Shown here one piece after another: positions 32,517-42,928 of a stretch of DNA of 64,000 nt (position 1 is the first letter of the stretch; every line of letters starts with the position of its first letter). The stretch is from Ignavibacteriales bacterium (lineage in GTDB: Bacteria > Bacteroidota > Ignavibacteria > Ignavibacteriales > Melioribacteraceae). The DNA lies in assembly GCA_020635285.1 (NCBI GenBank), contig JACKAB010000005.1, positions 434,001 through 498,000 of the forward strand, written 5' to 3'. Position numbers and translations under genes: made by a program. The notes beneath the pieces are model-generated. The model did not search any database and was not told where the DNA came from. It worked only from the letters and a program-made list of their open reading frames with translations.

Positions 32517-33908
32517 ATGAAAACAAAAATATTAATAATTCTTTTTATGTTGTTTAATTTAACATTAACAGCAAATGAGCCCAATGATGGTTGGATAAAT
32601 TTATTTAATGGTAAAAATCTAAATGGTTGGAAAATATTAAATGGAACTGCAGAATTTAAAATTGAAGATGATGGTATTGTTGGTATAAGTAAAATAAATA
32701 CTCAAAACACATTTTTAGCTACTGAGAAAAATTATGATAATTTTATACTTGAATACGAAGCTAAAATTGATCCCTTATTAAATGCCGGCGTACAAATCAG
32801 AAGTTTAAGTAATACCGATTATAGAAATGGTATTGTGCATGGTTATCAGGTTGAACTTGATCCATCCAAAAGAGCTTGGAGTGGAGGAATATATGACGAA
32901 TCGCGAAGAGGATGGTTATATAATTTAGAATGTAATCCCATAGGTAAAAATGCATTTAAGCAAAATGAATGGAATAAATTCCGGGTGGAAGCAATTGGAA
33001 GTAGTATTCGTGTTTGGCTTAATGGAACTCAAACAGCAGATTTAATAGATGAAATGACAGCTTCCGGTTTTATTGCTTTGCAGGTTCATGGCATTGGCAA
33101 AGATAAAGAGCGAGATGGAAAAATTGTAAAATATAAAAACATTAGAATAAAAACAGAAAACTTAGAAGAAGAAAAAACTCCTCTATCAACCGAAATTCCG
33201 CAAATCAGTTATTTAAAAAACAGACTTACAGAAAGAGAAATAAAAGATGGATGGAAATTATTGTGGGATGGTAAAACAACTGATGGATGGCGTGGTGCAA
33301 AAATTAAAACTTTCCCCACAAATGGCTGGCATATTGATGATGGTACCTTAGTTGTTGAAGACAATGATGGTGGTGAATCAACTAATGGCGGTGATATAGT
33401 AACTGCAAATAAATATAAAGACTTTGTACTTGAGGTTGATTTTAAATTAACCGAAGGAGCAAATAGCGGTATTAAGTACTTTGTTGATACTGAATTAAAT
33501 CAAGGTGCAGGATCTTCAATAGGGTGCGAATACCAAATTCTAGACGATAAAATTCATCCGGATGCCAAAAAAGGTGTAGATGGGAATAGAACTTTAGCTT
33601 CCCTTTATGATTTAATTAAGGCTGATGCACTTTTATATTCACCTAATGAGACCACTTCAAAAAGAGTTAATAATTATGATTGGAATAGAGCCAAAATAGT
33701 TGTTAAGGGTAATATGGTTGAACATTATCTTAATGGAATAAAGGTTATAGAATATGAACGAACAACACAAATGTGGAAGGCTTTAGTCGCTTACAGTAAA
33801 TACAGCCAATGGCCAAATTTTGGAGAAAATGAAAAAGGTCACATTCTTCTGCAGGATCATGGTTTTGAAGTTTTCTTTAAAAATATAAAAATTAAAGAAT
33901 TACCATAA
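32517..33908 (+). CDS. Exported tandem DUF1080 protein, putative 3-keto-glycoside hydrolase
   Basis: 463 residues with a signal peptide (MKTKILIILFMLFNLTLTANE) and two copies of the DUF1080 / 3-keto-disaccharide hydrolase fold. Copy 1 runs from about 25 to 215 (WINLFNGKNLNGWKILNG, NAGVQIRS), copy 2 from about 235 to 463 (WKLLWDGKTTDGWRG, EGANSGIKYF). Members of this family act on glycosides whose sugar has been oxidised at C3. Flanking exported Gfo/Idh/MocA enzymes could supply the 3-keto substrate. Tandem copies are less usual than single ones. The frame is intact. Confidence 0.82.
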   Translation: MKTKILIILFMLFNLTLTANEPNDGWINLFNGKNLNGWKILNGTAEFKIEDDGIVGISKINTQNTFLATEKNYDNFILEYEAKIDPLLNAGVQIRSLSNTDYRNGIVHGYQVELDPSKRAWSGGIYDESRRGWLYNLECNPIGKNAFKQNEWNKFRVEAIGSSIRVWLNGTQTADLIDEMTASGFIALQVHGIGKDKERDGKIVKYKNIRIKTENLEEEKTPLSTEIPQISYLKNRLTEREIKDGWKLLWDGKTTDGWRGAKIKTFPTNGWHIDDGTLVVEDNDGGESTNGGDIVTANKYKDFVLEVDFKLTEGANSGIKYFVDTELNQGAGSSIGCEYQILDDKIHPDAKKGVDGNRTLASLYDLIKADALLYSPNETTSKRVNNYDWNRAKIVVKGNMVEHYLNGIKVIEYERTTQMWKALVAYSKYSQWPNFGENEKGHILLQDHGFEVFFKNIKIKELP

Positions 33909-33941
33909 TTGATATTCATAAAAATTAAAGATGGAGATTAA

Positions 33942-35408
33942 ATGGAAAATGAATCAAAAAATAAAATGTCAAGTGAAAATTTTGCTCGAAGAGATTTTTT
34001 AAAGAAAAGTTTATTTGCAATTGGTGGAGCAACACTATTGCCGTATGATAAAATTCTGGGCGGCAATATCTGGAATGAAAAATCTAAGTCTATTAAAAGT
34101 TCTTCTGTGAGTCCGAATGAAAAAATTAATTTGGCTTGCATTGGTATTGGTCATAGAGGAGGGGAGATTACAAAAGAATTATATGACACCGGATTAGTTA
34201 ATATAGTTGCCTTATGTGATGTTGATATGGGTGGTGATCATACATTAGAGATAATGAATAAATTTCCAAATGCTGTACGCTTTCAAGATTTTAGAAAAAT
34301 GTTTGATAAAATGAGTAATGAAATAGATGCTGTAAGTGTAGGTACACCAGATTTTTCCCATTTTCCAATTACAATGTTAGCAATGTCACTCGGTAAACAT
34401 GTTTATGTTGAGAAACCATTGGCACGAACATTTAATGAGGTTGAATTGTTAATGGCTGCAGCTAAAAAATACAATGTAATAACCCAAATGGGTAATCAAG
34501 GCCATTCCGGAGAAAATTATTTTCAGTTCAAGGTATGGAAAGAAGCTGGTATTATTAAGGACGTTACAAACATTACAGCCCATATGAATAAATCCCGCCG
34601 TTGGCATAAATTTGATCCAACAATTACTAGCTTTCCTTCTAAAGAACAAAAGCCAGAGACACTTGATTGGGATACTTGGTTGAATACAGCTCAGTTCCAT
34701 GATTACAATAAAGATTACCACCATGGGCAATGGCGCTGTTGGTATGACTTTGGCATGGGTGCTTTAGGAGACTGGGGAGCCCATATTTTAGATACAGCCC
34801 ATGAATTTCTTGACCTTGGATTGCCATATGAAGTAAATCCAACTTTATTGGATGGGCATAATTCATTTTTCTTCCCATTTTCTTCAACACTTGAATTTAA
34901 GTTCCCTGAAAGAAATAACATGCCTCCTGTAAACATAACTTGGTATGATGGAATTGATAATCTTCCCCCGCTGCCTAAAGGATACGTTTTCCCAGAAAGT
35001 GATCCCAATATCCCTCCGCCAAGTAACATAGAAGAAATAGCGGCTAAGTTAGCCCCAGGGAAAATTATTTATAGTAAAAATTTAACATTTCAAGGTACTT
35101 CTCATAGTTCCCCTTTGTCAATAGTAAATCAGGATAATAATTTAAAACTTCCTGAAGTACCGAAAAGCCCTTCAAATCATTTTAAAAATTTTGTTTTAGC
35201 TTGCCAAGGGAAAGAGAAAACTCGATCACCTTTTGAAATATCCGGCCCTCTAAGTCAAGTTTTTTGTTTAGGAGTAGCAGCACAACGATTAAGTACAAAG
35301 TTAATTTTTGATAGGGAAACAAAGCAAATTACTAATAATAAGTATGCAAATGAAATGTTAGTTGGAGAGCCACCGCGTAAAGGTTGGGAAGAATTTTACA
35401 AACTATAA
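33942..35408 (+). CDS. Tat-exported Gfo/Idh/MocA oxidoreductase, long form
   Basis: An intact 488-residue enzyme. A clear twin-arginine signal is present (FARRDFLKKSLFAIGGATLL). The cofactor motif is LACIGIGHRGGEITKEL and the EKP motif is GKHVYVEKPLARTFNEVE. Conserved downstream segments include TQMGNQGHSGENYFQFKVW and GALGDWGAHILDTAHEFLDL, as in the long secreted Gfo/Idh clade common in Bacteroidota and Planctomycetes. Tat export implies that the cofactor is loaded before export. It is the third exported family member in 7 kb. Confidence 0.87.
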   Translation: MENESKNKMSSENFARRDFLKKSLFAIGGATLLPYDKILGGNIWNEKSKSIKSSSVSPNEKINLACIGIGHRGGEITKELYDTGLVNIVALCDVDMGGDHTLEIMNKFPNAVRFQDFRKMFDKMSNEIDAVSVGTPDFSHFPITMLAMSLGKHVYVEKPLARTFNEVELLMAAAKKYNVITQMGNQGHSGENYFQFKVWKEAGIIKDVTNITAHMNKSRRWHKFDPTITSFPSKEQKPETLDWDTWLNTAQFHDYNKDYHHGQWRCWYDFGMGALGDWGAHILDTAHEFLDLGLPYEVNPTLLDGHNSFFFPFSSTLEFKFPERNNMPPVNITWYDGIDNLPPLPKGYVFPESDPNIPPPSNIEEIAAKLAPGKIIYSKNLTFQGTSHSSPLSIVNQDNNLKLPEVPKSPSNHFKNFVLACQGKEKTRSPFEISGPLSQVFCLGVAAQRLSTKLIFDRETKQITNNKYANEMLVGEPPRKGWEEFYKL

Positions 35409-35440
35409 TTATATAAACAAATACAAAGATAAGGGCAGTA

Positions 35441-36878
35441 ATGGAAAAACAGGTTAGGCGTATTGAAGCTTTACTCACTATTATGATTTTTCTTTCATTG
35501 ATTAATCTTAATGCGCAAGTTCAATTACCTTCTTTTATTTCTGATAATATGGTGCTTCAACAAAAATTTGAGGCACCTATTTGGGGTTGGGCAAAACCGG
35601 AAACAAAAATTTCTATAAGCAATAGCTGGGATAATATAGTTTATCAAACCTCAGCAGATGCAAATGGTAATTGGTTTGTAAAGATTCAAACTCCTTCCGC
35701 CGGTGGCCCATATACTCTAACAATAAATGACAGCACACTTAAAAATATTTTAATTGGTGAAGTTTGGATTTGTTCCGGTCAATCCAACATGCAATGGGCT
35801 CTTAACCAATCTGATAATGCAGAAGAAGAAGTGAAGAAAGCAAATTATCCAAAAATTAGAATGTTCTATGCTGCACGGGACAATGCTAGAATGCCAAACA
35901 AAGATGTTTACGGAAAGTGGGATGAATGCACTCCTGAAGTGGCAAGCACATTTAGTGCAATTGCCTATTATTTTGGAAGAGAATTATTGAACGAGCTGAA
36001 TGTTCCAATTGGTTTGCTGCATTTTAGTTGGGGAGGTTCACCAGCTCAAGCATGGACAAATCCCAAAGCGTTAGAGAAAACTCTTGAGGGCCAATACTAT
36101 TTAGAAAAATTTAAAGAGAAAATAAAAAGTACGCCTCCTGGAGAATTGCCCAGAAATTATAGAGATCCCGGTGCAAATTACTATGGAATGATTAAGCCAT
36201 TAATCCCTTTCGGAATAAAAGGTGCTATTTGGTATCAAGGGGAGAACAATGTTTTTGAACATGAAATGTATAGAAATGTTTTTGAAACTCTTGTTAATAA
36301 TTGGAGAGATGAGTGGAGCCAAGGTGATTTTCCTTTTTATTATGTTCAACTTGCACCATATAATTATTCTAAACCTATAGTCGGTGCGGCTCTTCGTGAA
36401 GCACAAAGAGAATGTTTGGACATTAAAAATACCGGAATGGTTGTTACTCTTGATATTGGAAACCCTGAAGATATTCATCCAAAAAACAAGTTAGATGTTG
36501 GCAAACGGCTAGCCTTACTTGCCTTAGCAAAAACATATGGAAAAGATAATTTAGTTTACAGTGGACCTTTATATAAATCCATGAAGGTTGAAGAAAATAA
36601 AATTAGACTAAATTTTGAGCATACTGGAACTGGACTTTTTGCAAAGGTGAAAAACTTACTCATTTTACAATTGCCGGAAAAGATCAAAATTTTTATTCTT
36701 CAGAAGCTGTAATTGATGGGCCAACAATTCTTGTTTCATCTGACAAAGTAAAATTCCAGTTGCAGTTAGATTTGCTTTTGCAAACAGTGACGAACCGAAC
36801 TTCTATAATAAAGAAGGTTTGCCCGCCTCAACATTTAGGACTGATAATTGGGAAATTATCACAGAGGATAAAGACTAA
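35441..36878 (+). CDS. Sialate O-acetylesterase-like SGNH esterase, one or two late frameshifts
   Basis: An exported carbohydrate O-acetylesterase. Signal sequence region EALLTIMIFLSLINLNAQVQ, then LPSFISDNMVLQQ, the SGNH nucleophile block in EVWICSGQSNMQWAL, GLLHFSWGGSPAQAW, KGAIWYQGENN, and a late DIGNPEDIHPKNKLDVGKRL with the catalytic Asp/His. The frame is intact to about 36,650, then breaks; the C-terminal segment resumes as IAGKDQNFYSSEAVIDGP and ends at 36878. Despite the family name, the likely target here is acetylated plant or algal polysaccharide. Confidence 0.85.
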
Positions 36879-36976
36879 TAAACCAAAACAATATCTGATT
36901 AATATTGAATGGTTAAGATCAGTTTAATAAATCAATAAAAAGCATAAATAAATGATTGAAATTCCCAAGTTTAAAA

Positions 36977-38560
36977 ATGAAAAGTTTTATTTTTTGCCAT
37001 TTATCATAGCAACGATTTTTCTTTTGGTTGTGAACAAAAAATAAATGAGATAAGTGAAAATCCCAAACCGAATATTCTTCTGATAATGGCTGATGATATG
37101 GGATATTCTGATTTAGGATGTTATGGAAGCGAAATTTCCACACCTAATATTGATAAATTAGCCAAAGAGGGAATTAGATTTACGCAATTTTATAATTCAG
37201 CCAGATGTTGTCCAACAAGAGCGTCCTTATTAACGGGATTATATTCTCATCAAGCTGGTATGGGTACAATGGTAACTACCGAACCTGATACAGTGAAGGG
37301 AGCTTATCAAGGATATATTAATGACAACTGCGTAACCTTAGCTGAGGTTTTAAAAACAGTTGGTTACAAAACCTATATGTCAGAGAAAATGGCATGTCGG
37401 TGAGTTTGAGTCTCAGTGGCCTAATAATAGAGGCTTTGATGAATATTATGGGCTAGTAAGCGGAGCGATGAATTATTTGATATTGCCAAATCAAACGGGA
37501 AGGCTTAGAAGAGTATTTGTAAAAATGGTAAAAGATATACCTCCATCGGAAGGCTTTTATTCAACGGATGCATTCACAGATGAAGCAATTGGATATTTAA
37601 CTAACATAATTCAGAAAATCCATTCTTTATATATTTAAACTTATAATGCGCCGCATTGGCCGCTTCATGCATATCCGGAAGATATTAAAAATATAAGGAA
37701 CTTATAAAGATGGCTGGGCGGAACTTAGAAAACAAAGATGGCAAAAACAGAAAGCGCTTGGGATTGTTGATGAAACATGGGAACTTTCTCCTCAAGATCC
37801 TGAGGCAATGAATTGGGAGGATGTTAAGGATAAAGAAAGAATGGATTTAAAGATGGCGATCTACGCTGCGCAAATTGATAGGATGGATGCTAATATTGGC
37901 AGAGTTATTAATAAACTAAGCGAAATGGATCAGCTTGATAATACGCTAATAATATTTTTATCTGATAATGGAGCGTGTGCAGAGGAAGGTGCACTTGGCT
38001 TTGAAGCTTTAGGTGGTTGGGATGGAAAGCTTGGTACAAAAAATTCATATGCAAGTTATGGCAGGTCTTGGGCAAATGCATCTAATACTCCTTTTAGATT
38101 ACATAAATCATGGGTCCATGAAGGAGGTATTTCAACACCATTCATTGCTCGGTTCCCGAAAATGATTAAGCCTGATCAAGTTACTGACCAGCTTGGACAT
38201 GTAATAGATTTAATGTCTACATTTGTTGAAGTTTCAGGGCAACTATATCCGCAAAGTAAAAATGGTAAAAACTATTATTCCGCTTGAAGGTAAATCATTA
38301 GTCCCGGTTTAAGAAACGAAAAAGTGAATCGCATAATTCAATATATTGGGAACACTTTGGTAATAAAGCAATCCGTAAAGGAGATTGGAAATTAGTTTCA
38401 GTTGCTAATGGCGATTAGGAATTATATAATATTAAAAAGATAGAACAGAGTTAAATAATCTAATAAATGAACAACCACAAATTTTAATGATCTAAATAAG
38501 GATTATCAAAAATGGGCTGTTCGTGTTGGTGTTAAAATAATTGAAATAAAATTGACTTAA
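36977..38560 (+). pseudogene. Arylsulfatase-type sulfatase, interrupted by frameshifts and one nonsense codon
   Basis: A formylglycine-dependent sulfatase, reconstructed from several frames. After a lipoprotein-like start (FSFGCEQKINE) come KPNILLIMADDMGYSDLGCY, the modification motif CCPTRASLLTG (C-x-P-x-R), GKWHVG, PHWPLHAYPEDI, LIIFLSDNGACAEEG and IRKGDWKLV. An in-frame TAG at 38416-38418 stands where ANGD-W-ELYNI is expected (TGG). Breaks are near 37,040, 37,385, 37,640, 37,700, 38,280 and 38,440. Without correction no active enzyme is made. No maturase gene is in the window. Confidence 0.78.
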
Positions 38561-38665
38561 TTTTGGTTTTGTAAAATTTCTCTCTTTTAAATAGTAAGTC
38601 TGAAAGTAGAAAATGAAATATAAAATGTTAATAAATTTTTTAAAATAAATTGATTTGGATTAGAA

Positions 38666-40015
38666 ATGATAAGTGAAAATAATAAAGTGTCATTGAACTT
38701 CTTGATGTTGTTTTTATTTGTAGTTGTCTCAATAACCTTTGGGCAAGAAAATAAGACTGGTCTTGATTATCGAAAATCAACGAAAAACATTCTTGAAAAA
38801 ATTGCAGATAGAATATTAGCTGAAACTACTTATCAATTTATTGATGAAGAAACTGGTAAAACTTATAAATCAACAAAAGGTTTGCCGCCTAAACTTTCTG
38901 TTAAAGTGGAAAGCAAATACAATGATTGGCATTATACTAATGGTGTTTTGAACTTTGCCATGAATGAATTGGGAAATTATTTGGGTGAAAAAAAGTACAC
39001 TGAGTTTGTGGATAAATTTTGACTTTGTGTTTAACAATGGTGATTTGGATTACTTTAAAAAATTATATGATGAGCAAAAAGAAAAAAAGATTGGTTTAGA
39101 GTACGTGCAGTAAATTGGCATATGTTTTACAGAATGGTAAGATTAGATGATTGTGGAACTATTGGCGCAAGTTTAATTGAAGTTTATAAAAAAGATCCAC
39201 AGCAAAGTATAAAGACTATATAGATTTAGTGGCTAAACATATTCTAATAACAGAACCAAGATTATCAGATGGAACAATATCTCGTTACTGGCCGCATGAA
39301 AATACAATTTGGGCAGATGACCTATACATGAGTGTGGCATTTTTAGCCTGAATAGGAAAACTTGCTGGAGAAAACAAATATTTTGATGATGCAATTCATC
39401 AAGTGAAACAATATTACAAATATTTGTGGAATGAGAACAAAGAAATATATTTTCATTGCTATCATTCAAACTTAGAACAAAATGGCGGTAGCTCATTGGG
39501 CCCGAGCTAATGGTTGGATTTTTATGGCTCAAGCTGATTTACTTGAAGTGCTTCCAAAAGATTATCCAGGTAGGAAGACGTGCTAACATATTTAAAAAGC
39601 AAGCAGAAGGAATTGCGAGATGGCAGAGTGAAAACGGCTTATGGCATCAGCTAATTGATAAAAATGACTCTTATTTAGAAACATCAGCATCTGCAATGTT
39701 TGTTTTTGGATTAGCTCGAGGAGTAAATCGAGGATGGATAGATCAAGATTTTTCTTACGTTGCTGATATTGGCTGGGATGGTGTTTTAGAAAATATTGAT
39801 GAAGAAGGTAATGTAAAAAATATCTGTGTAGGCACAGGAATAATGCCGGCTTTATCTTTTTATATAAACGTCCGGTTGAATCAAATATTCCAATGGGTGA
39901 AGGACCAGTTCTGAGAGCAGGTGTTGAAATATTACAAATGGAAAAATATCATGAACTACCTGCAAGAGCTAAATATGATAGAATAATTAAAGAAGCAAAT
40001 GAGAAAATGAATTAA
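38666..40015 (+). pseudogene. Exported GH105 unsaturated uronyl hydrolase (second copy), interrupted
   Basis: A paralogue of the GH105 gene at 23,556, but with a signal peptide (NFLMLFLFVVVSITFGQ), so it acts in the periplasm. Pieces in order: DWHYTNGVLNFAMNELGNYL, FRVRAVNWHMFYRMVRLDD, NTIWADDLYMSVAFLA, HWARANGWIFMAQADLLEVL, LWHQLIDKNDSYLETSASA and GEGPVLRAGVEIL. Breaks are near 39,020, 39,095, 39,205, 39,485, 39,575 and 39,865. A TGA at 39349-39351 lies in the correct frame between FLA and IGKLAGENKYF. Catalytic-region motifs are intact in sequence. Confidence 0.8.
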
Positions 40016-40039
40016 AAAATCAATAATCTAAGTACTATA

Positions 40040-42859
40040 ATGGAAAAAATCTCAAATCTTAAGTTTTATTTCATCATTTATTTTACTGTTAGTTCTATTA
40101 TCATGTTCAGAGAAACAAAATAATTTTAAAACTGAATGGCCTAAAATTAGCAATGAAAACCAAACCTTGGACAAGATGGTGGTGGCATGGAAGCGCAGTT
40201 AATAAACTGATCTTACAACAAATTTGGAAGAATTAAAAAATCTGGTTTTGGAGGAGTTGGAAATTACACCAATTTATGGAGTTAAGGGATATGAGGATAA
40301 AGATTTAAGTTTTTTATCTTCTGAATGGATGGAAGAATTTTCTTACACTTTGCAAGAAGGAAAAGATTAGATTTAGAATTGATTTGGCTAATGCTTCTGG
40401 GTGGCCTTTTGGTGGACCTTGGGTAACTTCAGACGACGCTTGTAAAAATGTTCAATACGAAGTCTATACTCTAAAGGAAGGCGAAAGATTAAACGAAAAG
40501 TTGAATTTGTTCAAGAGCCATTGGTAAGGAGCAGTTGGGCACAATGTTGACATTTCAGAAATCAAATTTCAATTGGCAGTAATAAAACTTACAAGAATTG
40601 GCTTTGGACCAAGTTCGTTTTAAGAAAAAATTCCATTACGAGCTCTAATTGCATATGGAGAAAATAGTGGAGCTATAGATTTATCAAACCTTGTTGATAA
40701 AGACGGAATGCTTAATTGGACAGCACCAAAAGGAAAATGGAAGTTGTACGCAATCTTTCAAGGATGGCACGGAAAAATGGTAGAACGTGCCGGCAAAGGT
40801 GGTGAGGGTAATGTAATAGATCATTTTCAGAGAGGCAACAAAAAATTTCTTAAACGTTTTTGATAAAAATTCAAAAGGATTTAACATAACCGGAATAAGA
40901 GCATTTTTTAATGATTCATATGAAGTTGATGATGCACAAGGTGAGGGTGATTGGACTCCAAAGATGTTTGAGGAATTTGAGAAATTAAGAGGATATAATC
41001 TAAAGGATCATTTGCCTGCATTATTTGGAAAAGATGCTGAGGAAATTAACAAAAAAGTAATATCTGATTATAGAGAAACAATTTCTGATTTACTTTTACA
41101 AAAATTTACAAAACCTGGGGAGATTGGGCAAAAAATTATAATGCTGAAATTCGCAACCAAGCACACGGCTCACCAGCAAATATTTTAGATCTTTATGCAG
41201 CAAGTGATATACCTGAAACTGAAGGGACATCTTCAATGCGAATCAAATTAGCTTCATCCGCAGGTCATGTATCTGGCAAGCCGCTAATTGCTTGTGAAGC
41301 AGCAACTTGGTTGGATGAACATTTTCTTTCGGACCTTTCAGCAGTAAAATGAATTTGAGATAGATATTTAGTCAACGGCGTTAATCATATTGTATATCAT
41401 GGAACTCCATATTCACCTAAAAATGAGCAATGGCCAGGGTGGATGTTTTATGCTTCAGTTCATTTTGCACCAACTAATACTTGGTGGGAGGATCTTAAAG
41501 CAATTAATTCCTATGTTACTAATTGCCAATCTTTCATGCAAAATTCAAAACCAACGAATGATATTTGCTCTACTACCCAATCTATGATTCATGGTCGGAA
41601 CAAAGCGAGAGTATGCTGCAACACTTTGGAACAGCCAATGATAAACTCACAAAAGAATTAAGTGAATTTTTATTAACCAATGGCTACATGTTTGATTATA
41701 TCTCTGATAAACAAATTCAGCAACTAAGTTTTTGAAGATAATAAAATACGATCGAATAAAGTTGAATACAAAACTATAGTCATTCCAAAATGTAATTACA
41801 TTCCCTTAAAACTATTGAAAAATTATCGTTTGGCAGAACAAGGTGCAACTATTATTGTTGAAGATAATTTCCCAAGTGAAGTCCTGGTTTATTTGATTTT
41901 AAAATCGCCAACAAAAATTTGAGGAATTGAAGAAAAATATTGAATTTGTTAATGAACAAAACATTGATGTTGCGAAGGTTAAAAGGGCAAGATTCTAAAG
42001 GAAATAATATTTCAATCTTTTATTGAAGGCAAATGTACTATCAGAGCCAATGGCAAGCGGTTTGTGGTTTAATAGAGTAAATCGTGAAGAAGGGATTACT
42101 TATTTAATAATTAACTGGAGTGAAAAAGATATTGATGATTGGGTCTCTGTAAATTCCAGTGGAGAAAGATGCTGTATGGTTTAATCCGATGAACAAAGCT
42201 ATTGGTAAAGCTAGAACAAAAAATATTAATAAAGAAAGTGCAGAAGTTTATCTTCAATTGGGAAAGGAGAAAACATTATTTTGCAGTGGTATCCAAACGA
42301 GCAAAAATTTGAAGATTATCCAATCTATGAGAAAACAAAGAATGAATTAGCTTTGGAAGGAGATGGGAAATAGATTTTTGTAAAGGGGACCAACTTTACC
42401 TGCTTCATATAGTGTGAATAAATTAACAAGTTGGACTAATCATTCTGATGAACTTAAAATGGTTTTCAGGAACTGCACGATATAAAACTTCATTCGATCT
42501 GCCTTCAAATAAAGCTCCAGTTTATCAGTTAAATCTTGGAAGGTATTTGTATCTGCAGTTGTTTACTTAAATGGAGAAAAACTCTCTACCTTAGTGGGTC
42601 CTACTTTTAAGTTAAATATTGAATCAAATAAATTGAAAAATAAAATGTACTTGAAGTTTTGTTACTAACCAATGGCAAATAGAATTATTGGGATGGAAAA
42701 AAGAGGAGAGATTTATAAAAATTCTATAATATAAATTTTGCAGCCAGAACAAGAGAAACATTAGGTGAGGATGGCACATTTACTCTAAAAACTGGGAACC
42801 TTTTAAATCAAGGTTTACTTGGACCAGTAACTCTAACACCGGTTGAAATTAAAAAATAA
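40040..42859 (+). pseudogene. Alpha-L-rhamnosidase, GH106, heavily frameshifted
   Basis: GH106 enzymes release terminal L-rhamnose. The reconstructed product is about 930 residues with a lipoprotein signal (SFILLLVLLSCSEKQ). Diagnostic segments: KPWTRWWWHGSAVNKTDL, FGGVEITPIYGVKGYEDKDL, DLANASGWPFGGPWVT, IRAFFNDSYEVDDAQGEGDW, VNGVNHIVYHGTPYSP and the C-terminal GLLGPVTLTPVEIKK. The whole family length is present, but the frame changes more than ten times, for example near 40,370, 40,530, 41,120, 41,350, 41,580, 41,900, 42,160 and 42,450. Uniform spread of indels with full motif retention points to sequence error. Confidence 0.8.
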
Positions 42860-42928
42860 AAATCTGTAAAGAATAGCTTTAATAATTATCAATTCAACAA
42901 TCATTGATTAGCTGAGGAATAAAATGAA

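Noticed and set aside
34449..35029. Three overlapping minus-strand open frames
   Set aside because: They lie inside an intact Tat-exported oxidoreductase gene and show no ribosome binding site or known motif.
38416..39351. Reassigned stop codons (TAG or TGA read as sense)
   Set aside because: TAA, TAG and TGA all occur as normal terminal stops in intact genes of the window, such as TGA of nusB and TAG of the LacI at 55,683. Only isolated internal stops are seen, each in otherwise damaged genes.
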